Source of the DNA: Pseudozobellia sp. WGM2
GTDB lineage: Bacteria; Bacteroidota; Bacteroidia; Flavobacteriales; Flavobacteriaceae
Direction of reading: 5' to 3'
DNA: 64,000 nucleotides
Assembly: GCF_017810075.1 (NCBI RefSeq)
Contig: NZ_JADNYK010000007.1
Coordinates: 62,001-126,000 of the forward strand
The notes beneath the pieces are model-generated. The model searched no databases, had not been told where the DNA came from, and was given only the letters and a program-made list of their open reading frames with translations. A program made the translations under genes and the position numbers. This document shows, piece after piece, positions 1 through 7,216 of the stretch; within the stretch, counting starts at the first letter, position 1, and each line of letters opens with the position of its first letter.

Positions 1-1751
1 AAATCTTGAATTCTATAATGGTTTACAAAATCTCTGAAATTTTTAGTGTAGCCTGCATTGATGGTCTTAGATAAGGTGTGCACATTAGTTTCCATTTTTT
101 CGGCCAGTTCGGGTAAGCTTAGCTGCGGATTCAGGTATACCTGATCTTGTGTCATCATTACGTGCAATGCCTCTTTCAACTCTTCCAATTCATTAGTATC
201 GATTTGCGGGCGGTCTACTTCCGATTTTTCCTCTTCTTCTTCTATAGTGGCCATTCTAAAAATTTCCGGTTGCTTTATAGCAAAATATCCAAGCAAGTAG
301 ACCACAACCGAAAAAACAATCCATATAACATCAATCAACAAATTCACAGTATGGTTTACCGGATTAGCACTATATGTACCATAAACATCGACAACAACAA
401 TAACCGACCATAGCACAAGACACACCCCAAGTACCATCATTATAATATTCAAGTACTTGATATTTTGGTCAGTGGAATAATTAAGTTCTATATTTTCAAA
501 ATATCTTTTGATTATCGCCTTGATCCTAAACCAATACCAAATATTGAACACCAAAGCCACCAGTACGATTACTTCATAAATAGCATATGGGGGCGAGTCT
601 AAAGATTGAAATAAATTTTGCTCGATAAATGTATGCGTAGGTTTAAAGGAAAAGCTGATGTAAATGACCACTTGAACCAAAAAAGGCACGAAATGCGGCC
701 AAAAGGTCAGAAATGACTTTTTACTATGATGTAATAACCTTTTAATATAAATGAGCAAAATTGGCCCGTACAAGAAAAATATAAAATCGGTCAGCAGCGA
801 CAGCCTTGGATAATCAGTATAAATTATACGATCATAGATGACTACTCTAGCTATTAAGGTCAACGAGATAATAAAAATGAGAACACTCAGGGCCTGATTT
901 GCCCATTTGTTATTGTTCTTATTTGAATTAATAATGAATATGAGAAAAAACCCTTGTAAAGCGGTAAGTACTAAAAGCAGGGTATAGGGGTTAAAAATAC
1001 CATAAGATTGGTCTTCCCAATAAGTTATCGAATTTTTTATAGGTTGGTTTCGATTGATTTCTCTACTGCTCAATAAACGATTGGGCCTAGGCCTGCCATA
1101 ACTGTTTCCCTCAACCGTAAGCCAATTGCCCCGTGTAAATTTATATTCAAGCGGTTCTTCAAAAACAGGAACCTCAACTTGATAGGTTTCGTCGGCAAGC
1201 TGCTTCATTTTGTAGCGTTGATCACCCGGTACCCAACCATTAAAATTACCGCATACATAGAATGAAGAATTAGGCGGGGTGTTTCTAGGTATATCGCTCA
1301 GTACAATCGCAATCTTTTTCTGTTCGGATTGAAGATCTAAAATGTCTGACCAACCCGCCACCTGTAAGACCAATGTTTCTTCTGCAGTACTGTTAAAGGA
1401 GTGTTTTCTTACCATTAACGGTGTTCCGTCTTTTTGAACTTCTACGGTTGACCAACTGCCGCGGGTAATTTTATAAGATATCCAAGAGCCATTGAAGAAC
1501 TTGTTTCTCAACTCGTAAGTTCCATCAATTTTTCTCACAAACCTGTAGTTTATATCTGCAGGATCCCAATTATTGAAAGTGCCTGTTAAATAAAGCTCAT
1601 CTGAAGTATGGGTATCTTCTGGCACATAGTCTAATACAAAACTGGTCTGGGCCAACGAGCCGCTGGCATATAGACAGAGTATGACAACCAAAAAAAATCT
1701 GAAATTATTGACTTTTGTAAAAATTTGCCCAAGCAGCTTATTAAAACTCAT
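1..1751 (-). CDS. 7TM AraC-type regulator with two periplasmic starch-binding-like domains (3' end outside window)
   Basis: This frame opens at ATG 1751 and runs off the window edge, giving 583 visible codons. It starts with a signal peptide (about residues 16-34). Two beta-sandwich modules resembling CBM20/CBM48 follow, at about 36-135 and 145-228. Each has a GxFNxW motif (residues 57-62 and 168-173) and a YKxTRGxW motif (93-100 and 203-210). Seven hydrophobic helices lie at about 255-275, 284-305, 318-338, 347-369, 390-410, 433-458 and 468-492. An acidic linker then leads into the first part of an AraC-type HTH (about 543-583, still open). An exported N-terminus plus seven helices puts the HTH in the cytoplasm. 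It sits downstream of the starch operon on the same strand, so it probably senses alpha-glucan and activates that operon (inference). A -7-like box (TAGTTTTG read on the minus strand) lies at 1802-1809. It is not the SusR architecture of Bacteroides. Confidence 0.85.
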   Translation of the reverse strand, partial: MSFNKLLGQIFTKVNNFRFFLVVILCLYASGSLAQTSFVLDYVPEDTHTSDELYLTGTFNNWDPADINYRFVRKIDGTYELRNKFFNGSWISYKITRGSWSTVEVQKDGTPLMVRKHSFNSTAEETLVLQVAGWSDILDLQSEQKKIAIVLSDIPRNTPPNSSFYVCGNFNGWVPGDQRYKMKQLADETYQVEVPVFEEPLEYKFTRGNWLTVEGNSYGRPRPNRLLSSREINRNQPIKNSITYWEDQSYGIFNPYTLLLVLTALQGFFLIFIINSNKNNNKWANQALSVLIFIISLTLIARVVIYDRIIYTDYPRLSLLTDFIFFLYGPILLIYIKRLLHHSKKSFLTFWPHFVPFLVQVVIYISFSFKPTHTFIEQNLFQSLDSPPYAIYEVIVLVALVFNIWYWFRIKAIIKRYFENIELNYSTDQNIKYLNIIMMVLGVCLVLWSVIVVVDVYGTYSANPVNHTVNLLIDVIWIVFSVVVYLLGYFAIKQPEIFRMATIEEEEEKSEVDRPQIDTNELEELKEALHVMMTQDQVYLNPQLSLPELAEKMETNVHTLSKTINAGYTKNFRDFVNHYRIQD

Positions 1752-1965
1752 ATCACCTAAAACATTTGATGACCGGTTCATCGAACACAGGCCAACCAAG
1801 ACAAAACTACTAAGAACCTACTGTTCGAAAGAAACAATTAAATTCTTTATTGTTGTTATCACTAAAATTCTACCTAGTCATTGACACTCAGCTCTTTTGG
1901 AAAAGAGATTCTATATTCACAAGAAACTTAACCCGAGATTATATTTTGAGAATTATATAATGAGA

Positions 1966-1989
1966 AAGGGCCACCAAATGGCAACCCTT
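1966..1989 (-). terminator. Possible terminator after the starch operon
   Basis: Read on the minus strand, a ten-pair stem (three G-T pairs) with a four-base loop starts about 30 bases after the amylase stop codon. The T-rich stretch after it is interrupted, so it may be a weak terminator that still lets some transcription reach the regulator gene. Confidence 0.4.
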
Positions 1990-2019
1990 ACTACTAAATA
2001 AACCAACTAAACCAACATT

Positions 2020-4314
2020 TTAATTGCTATTGATACTATATATATTTCTCACCACATCTAAAGTAATCGTATAATTTCCCGCTGTTGTAATCATTATATT
2101 ATCACCATCTTGTTCTAACGAACTACCTGCACCGGCATCACCTAAGTTAACATTCCACGCATCATTAAACCTAAATTTCATTTCCCCGGGCACCAAATCA
2201 ATAGTTATAGTCCATACCTCATTGGTCATATCATACCCCATATCAGTATCTGGGTCGTCCCCACCGTTTGGTGTTGCAGAGCCAATTATACCCCAATTGC
2301 CAAGGTTAAATGTCTTGTTGGTCACGTCTAAATCTATCTGATAACTACCTGCGGTCACAGCAATGTTATCTCCTCCATCACTTAAATCACCTTCGGCACC
2401 GGTACCGCCAAGGTTTATATCCCATCCGTTATTGGCTCTGAACTTTAATTCCCCATCGGTCAGATTGGTAGTAATCGTCCATACATTTCTGTCAAAATCA
2501 TAGTTCATATCGGTATCTGGGTCATCCCATCCATTTGGTGTTCCTGACCCGATGATGGCCCATGTATTGGCAGACCAGGTATTATTCACCAAATCAACAT
2601 TAATTTCATAGTCCAAAGGACCGGGCAGTACCACACTATTACCAGGAGCTGCAAGCACACCAGCTGTGCCTTCACCCTCATCGCCGTAAATACCATTGTT
2701 CCAATTTGGAGCATCAGTAAATTTAAATTCATTTATTTCGCCTGTAAGACTTACATGACCTTTATAGGTGCCCGCTAAATTCGGAGTTTCAAACGCATCT
2801 AGTTTTGGTGCGGTATTAGGATCCCAGCCTTGGTGACCTCCAGGTACATACAATATGTCAGAAAAAGCCACTTGCTCATCGTCGGTAGCCGCCCAAATAG
2901 TATAACCCATTGCCGGTGCTTTTAAAACTACTAATCCGTTCGCATCAGAATTTTGAAAAAGGTTATACTTTTCTGTATAATCTTTAATATTTGAACTGTT
3001 CCAATGGGTTTGAACTTCTCGAGAGACTTCTTGATCGGTCAAATTAATGTAAAGAACCAAACCGGGTTTTTCATCGTCTCCGCCTCTAGTAGCTATAAAT
3101 TCTTGATTGTTTACAAAGTTTACCGACCAATCTCCTGCTGCTAGTTGCGAACGAATCTGAATCAGTTGATTGATTTTTTCTTTTTGCTCATCGCCGCTAT
3201 CTTCATAATGGGAATAAAACACACAAGGATATCCTGGAGCACTCATAATATAAGCATAGGCATGCGTCTCAAATTCATTAGGGAATTCGTTACTACCATC
3301 TCTTGATTCCGTATCATGATTGCCAACAAAAGTGACTGCCTTTTCCGGCATGGTCGATAGTAAACTTGGCTTTGTCAATTCATTTAAGTTTCCATTTAAA
3401 AATGCATTGCGCATATTAAAGAAGTTGGGAAAATCGAACGCATTAGCCCCTGAGGCTTCTACCCACGGACCGACAACATCTGTAACGTTTCCATCAAAAT
3501 TCTCACCAACGCTATACCCCCCTACGCTACCAATCCATTGTTTAACCACATCCGGAGAAAAACCTTTTACATAATCGAATCGCCACCCATCAATATTAAG
3601 CGTATTCATGTAAAAACTGGCTACTGATTCTTCAGAACGCCATAACCAATCTATCACATAATCATTCTTCAAGTCTAAATCGGGAAAGCCGCCAAACCTA
3701 CCTTCATCCTCTAGATTCTCCGCGTTGGGCAAATAATTTAGCCAAGTTCTGTTGAAAAGACCGGAAGCCGGCTCGAACAGGGTATAAGTTTCTATCTGCC
3801 TAAACTCATTGTATTCTAACGCACCCCCAGAATTGTGATTGATCACTATATCTGCAATCACCGCAATATCATTCTCATGCGCCGTACCTATCATTTTCTC
3901 TAATTCTTCTCGATTACCGAAGCGCGTCTCTACAGTACCATGCTGTTGAAAGTCGCCAAAATCAAAATAATCTGCCGGATCGTAGCCCATGGAAAAACCA
4001 CCGCTTTGTCCTTTGGAGATTGGGGGAATCCATATAGCATCGACCCCATTTGCGGCCCAACTATCTAGTTTAGATTCGATATTGTTCCACCAAATGCCTC
4101 CTTCTGTAACATCCCAATAGAAGGCTTGCATCATTACACCGCTACCGGGCAAAAGCACATTTGCTCTAGCCTGTGCCGAGCCGGTAGGAGAATCTTCCGC
4201 ATTATTGCTTTGCGAGACTCTAAGAGGAGTAAAATCATCATTGGTACAGGCCGTAATTAGCATGATCAACGACCCTAGACCCAGTTTTATATAGTTATAT
4301 ATTTTCATGTTCAT
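2020..4314 (-). CDS. GH13 alpha-amylase lipoprotein with C-terminal SusE/F-type starch-binding repeats
   Basis: This 764-residue protein is the likely surface endo-amylase of the starch locus and would hydrolyse alpha-1,4 linkages before SusC/D uptake. A lipobox ends at Cys23. The GH13 barrel spans about 58-475. Conserved regions are visible: DIVINH (155-160), GWRFDY with nucleophile Asp247, VGENF with acid/base Glu271, and GNHD with Asp334. The first 130 barrel residues (QAFYWD, IPPxSKG, GGFSMGYDPADYFD) resemble the Thermococcales-type enzymes of subfamily GH13_7 more than SusG. Three binding-type modules follow, at about 484-580, 584-671 and 673-764. The last two carry the GxxTPNGxDDPDTDM signature shared with the SusE/F-like neighbour. 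The third has NGGD instead of NGWD (Gly685). The gene starts 5 bases after its upstream neighbour ends, so it is the last gene of the sus-type operon. Confidence 0.93.
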   Translation of the reverse strand: MNMKIYNYIKLGLGSLIMLITACTNDDFTPLRVSQSNNAEDSPTGSAQARANVLLPGSGVMMQAFYWDVTEGGIWWNNIESKLDSWAANGVDAIWIPPISKGQSGGFSMGYDPADYFDFGDFQQHGTVETRFGNREELEKMIGTAHENDIAVIADIVINHNSGGALEYNEFRQIETYTLFEPASGLFNRTWLNYLPNAENLEDEGRFGGFPDLDLKNDYVIDWLWRSEESVASFYMNTLNIDGWRFDYVKGFSPDVVKQWIGSVGGYSVGENFDGNVTDVVGPWVEASGANAFDFPNFFNMRNAFLNGNLNELTKPSLLSTMPEKAVTFVGNHDTESRDGSNEFPNEFETHAYAYIMSAPGYPCVFYSHYEDSGDEQKEKINQLIQIRSQLAAGDWSVNFVNNQEFIATRGGDDEKPGLVLYINLTDQEVSREVQTHWNSSNIKDYTEKYNLFQNSDANGLVVLKAPAMGYTIWAATDDEQVAFSDILYVPGGHQGWDPNTAPKLDAFETPNLAGTYKGHVSLTGEINEFKFTDAPNWNNGIYGDEGEGTAGVLAAPGNSVVLPGPLDYEINVDLVNNTWSANTWAIIGSGTPNGWDDPDTDMNYDFDRNVWTITTNLTDGELKFRANNGWDINLGGTGAEGDLSDGGDNIAVTAGSYQIDLDVTNKTFNLGNWGIIGSATPNGGDDPDTDMGYDMTNEVWTITIDLVPGEMKFRFNDAWNVNLGDAGAGSSLEQDGDNIMITTAGNYTITLDVVRNIYSINSN

Positions 4315-4319
4315 CTTGT

Positions 4320-5633
4320 TTATTCAATAGTGTAGGTTGGATTTTCGGTATCTGCCAAGAATAACGTAATGGTATAAATACCGGCACTAACGGGAATATT
4401 AGCGCCTTCAACTTCAAGCGTACCATCTTCCCCATCATCACCATAATTAAAATCCCACGCATTGTTGGTTCTAAACTTGATTTCACCATCTAACAGCTCT
4501 ACCTTCTTCAAGACCCATACACCCTCGTTCGCATAATCTGGTGTGAACTGTAAATTCGGACCATCCCATCCATTCGGTGCGGCATCTCCTGCCAGACCCC
4601 AAATGTCAATAGGCTCAATGGTATATAACCTGTTATTAAAATCAACTGAAACCAAATAGTTTCCTGCTTCAACGGCAATATTACCTCCGTCTTGCTCCAA
4701 AATACCATCTGATTCGGCATCGCCATAGCCTATTGTCCATTCATTGTTCTGCCTAAATTTTATTTCACCTGTGTTCAATGTTATTGTCGCCCTCCATTGA
4801 TCAGAGGTAGGATCGTAAGATAACGGCACGTCGGGGCCATCCCAACCATTAGGTGTAGCATCACCCACTATACCCCAAGTGAAGGGTTCAATGGAATAGG
4901 AAAAATCATTTAAACTGAATATTATTTTATAGGTACCCGCAGTTACCACGATGTTATCACCACCTTCGTCTATAGAACCATCTGCACCGGTATCACCGTA
5001 GTTCACCGCCCAATCATTATCTTGACGTATTTTTAGTTCACCATCAACAAGGGTAGCATAAGCAACAAATTCATTAGCTACAGCCGTGCTGTATACCGGA
5101 ATATCCGGCCCATCCCAGCCATTCGGTGCGGCAGACCCAACCAGACCCCAAGGTGAGTTTAAATCAAAAGTAGTTGCGTAAGCTGTAATGGTCAGCGATT
5201 GAACCTCAGAAGTGGTGACGACCTCTTTACCTAATACAGCTTCTACCCAAATGTTGATTTGGTTCTCCAACCCTGAAAGGGCACCGGCATCATTCAAAGC
5301 TTCATTCAATTCTTCTGCGACAAAATCTTTCGTAAGATTATTACCAACGCTTACTGTTTTTGGTGTCGCTTCAGAGGCTCCTTCTACCCCCAAAACCACA
5401 TTATAGGTTGGCACTGCGCCTTCAAAACCAAAATCTGGTACGGTCCAATTTAAAGATAGTACGGTCTCTCCTATTATATCTCGTGACAATACCAACGCAT
5501 CTGAAGAAGACAGGGTCAGTTGGGTACTGGTCATATCACTGACCTTTATATTCTCATCATCATCGCTACAACTCCCCAGTAAAAAGGCCATTGCTACGAA
5601 AAAGGAATAGATGTATATTAAATTTTTCTTCAT
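4320..5633 (-). CDS. SusE/SusF-like outer-membrane starch-binding lipoprotein
   Basis: This 437-residue surface lipoprotein has its lipobox at LLGSC (Cys22), followed by an acidic stretch typical of surface-exposed Bacteroidota lipoproteins. An Ig-like SusE N-terminal domain spans about 30-155. Three tandem starch-binding modules begin at about 162, 253 and 345. Each opens with WGxxG(S/D)A(A/T)PNGWDGP and ends with a GDN/GGN/GAN-I-V-xAG-Y beta-hairpin. By analogy with SusE and SusF it should hold starch at the cell surface and has no catalytic domain. It lies between SusD and the amylase, with 12- and 5-base gaps, in the usual susCDEG order. All three repeats keep the Trp of NGWD. Confidence 0.92.
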   Translation of the reverse strand: MKKNLIYIYSFFVAMAFLLGSCSDDDENIKVSDMTSTQLTLSSSDALVLSRDIIGETVLSLNWTVPDFGFEGAVPTYNVVLGVEGASEATPKTVSVGNNLTKDFVAEELNEALNDAGALSGLENQINIWVEAVLGKEVVTTSEVQSLTITAYATTFDLNSPWGLVGSAAPNGWDGPDIPVYSTAVANEFVAYATLVDGELKIRQDNDWAVNYGDTGADGSIDEGGDNIVVTAGTYKIIFSLNDFSYSIEPFTWGIVGDATPNGWDGPDVPLSYDPTSDQWRATITLNTGEIKFRQNNEWTIGYGDAESDGILEQDGGNIAVEAGNYLVSVDFNNRLYTIEPIDIWGLAGDAAPNGWDGPNLQFTPDYANEGVWVLKKVELLDGEIKFRTNNAWDFNYGDDGEDGTLEVEGANIPVSAGIYTITLFLADTENPTYTIE

Positions 5634-5645
5634 CTCTTTAATTTT

Positions 5646-7205
5646 TTAGTTGGTATAGCCAGGGTTTTGTTCAAGCAATGGGTTCGCCTGCAAGGCTTCC
5701 AATGGAAACGGGAATAAATTATAATGTTCGGGGATTGCGGTGCCTTCTAGAACATTACCCTTCCAAGGCCATAAATACCCACCCCCTGTGAAGCGGTTGA
5801 AGCGAATTAAGTCTTGTCGTCTATGTCCTTCATAATACAATTCTCTTGCTCTTTCATCAATTAGAAATTGTTCGGTAATGTCAGCCTCTACGATATTTCC
5901 ACTCGTATCACCAAATGCCCTTTGCCTCAATGCATTTATATAATCTACCGCCTGCGTTGCAGAACCGCCTCCACCTCTAAAGAAGGCCTCGGCATACATT
6001 AAATAAGCATCAGACAACCTAAACAAGGGAATATCTGTATCTGAAAAGTTGCTTTCACCAGAATTGCCGGTAGCATATTGATTTTGAAACTTAATGGTGG
6101 GGTAGCCGTTTTCCCAGGTTCTATAATCGGTCATTTCATAGGTATGGCCTTCTGTCCAAAATAGGGCACGACCATCGTTCGTAGTTTCCAAATCACCAAA
6201 CAAACCATAGACAGCAGGGGTACAACGGTGACCGAACCAGCTTTCAGAATTTCCGAATTCAGAGATGGGCATGGTGGTATCTCCCAAACTACCATTTGTG
6301 AGGTATGTTGATGTACCAAAACTCTGTACTGAATTTCTATCTGCTACGATCGGAAAAATTATTTCGGTAGAAGTGTGGTTATCACCTTGAAAAATAGATT
6401 GATAGTCGTCATCTAGGGTAAAAGAAGATTCAGCTATAACTTTTTCACTATAGGTTAACGCATCTGCATATCTACCCGTACCTGTATAAACCTCAGCATT
6501 CAAATAAATTTTTGCCAGAAGAAAATGAACAGCGGCCTTGTTTGCCCTACCATATTCGTTTACGGCAATAATCGATTCTTCAATTGCCAAGAGTTCACTT
6601 TCTATAAATTCAAATACCTCTGTACGTGTATTTTTAGGTCTACGAACACCCGTTACGCCATCATCTTCGGTTACGATGACCACACCCCCGAACATATCCA
6701 TCAAATAATAGTAGTACAAGGCCCTTAAAAAACGGGCTTCCGCTACAAACAGTTCTGCTTCTGGCTCATCGGCTTTTTGCACATCCAATATAAAATTGTT
6801 GGTCTGTGCAATATTGAAATAGCTTCTGTTGTAGAGATAACCGAAAAACTTGTTGGTCGGTGACCAATCAGATGCCGTTGTCAAAGGATCCAACCCTCCA
6901 TCACCCCATCTATTTTTAGCAATATCGGTAGTTAGTTCTTGCATGTTCCACATGCTTCTAAAGAAAACCGTTTCCCCAGGGTCATCACCTGCAATATCAG
7001 CCTGTTGATTATCACCACCGGGTATTCCAATACCATGTAGAGCTAGGCCTCCGTATAATTTTCCTAGAATTCCTAAGGTTGCGTTAGGGTCAGAATCCAA
7101 AAGATTGTCTAGACTTTGCTCAATTCTAGGTTCTGTATCTAAATCGTCAGTACAACTTACTAGTAGTGTTACAGCAAGTATGGTAAATAATATATTTTTT
7201 ATCAT
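5646..7205 (-). CDS. SusD-family outer-membrane glycan-binding lipoprotein (starch locus)
   Basis: A 519-residue RagB/SusD lipoprotein with lipobox LLVSC (Cys18). The alpha-helical TPR-like fold is suggested by the EARFLRALYYYYLMDMFGG segment (about 155-175). The C-terminal SusD signature includes RLSDAYLMYAEAFFR, INALRQRAFG, DERARELYYEGHRRQDLIRF and a terminal NPLLEQNPGY. It would form the lid of the SusC transporter encoded 11 bases upstream and capture malto-oligosaccharides. The assignment to starch rests on the adjacent SusE/F-like protein and amylase. Confidence 0.95.
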   Translation of the reverse strand: MIKNILFTILAVTLLVSCTDDLDTEPRIEQSLDNLLDSDPNATLGILGKLYGGLALHGIGIPGGDNQQADIAGDDPGETVFFRSMWNMQELTTDIAKNRWGDGGLDPLTTASDWSPTNKFFGYLYNRSYFNIAQTNNFILDVQKADEPEAELFVAEARFLRALYYYYLMDMFGGVVIVTEDDGVTGVRRPKNTRTEVFEFIESELLAIEESIIAVNEYGRANKAAVHFLLAKIYLNAEVYTGTGRYADALTYSEKVIAESSFTLDDDYQSIFQGDNHTSTEIIFPIVADRNSVQSFGTSTYLTNGSLGDTTMPISEFGNSESWFGHRCTPAVYGLFGDLETTNDGRALFWTEGHTYEMTDYRTWENGYPTIKFQNQYATGNSGESNFSDTDIPLFRLSDAYLMYAEAFFRGGGGSATQAVDYINALRQRAFGDTSGNIVEADITEQFLIDERARELYYEGHRRQDLIRFNRFTGGGYLWPWKGNVLEGTAIPEHYNLFPFPLEALQANPLLEQNPGYTN

Positions 7206-7216
7206 CGCAGTATTTT

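Noticed and set aside
2070-5180. Apparent DNA repeats in the amylase and SusE/F-like genes
   Set aside because: They encode repeated protein domains and are diverged at the DNA level, so they are not a mobile or satellite repeat.
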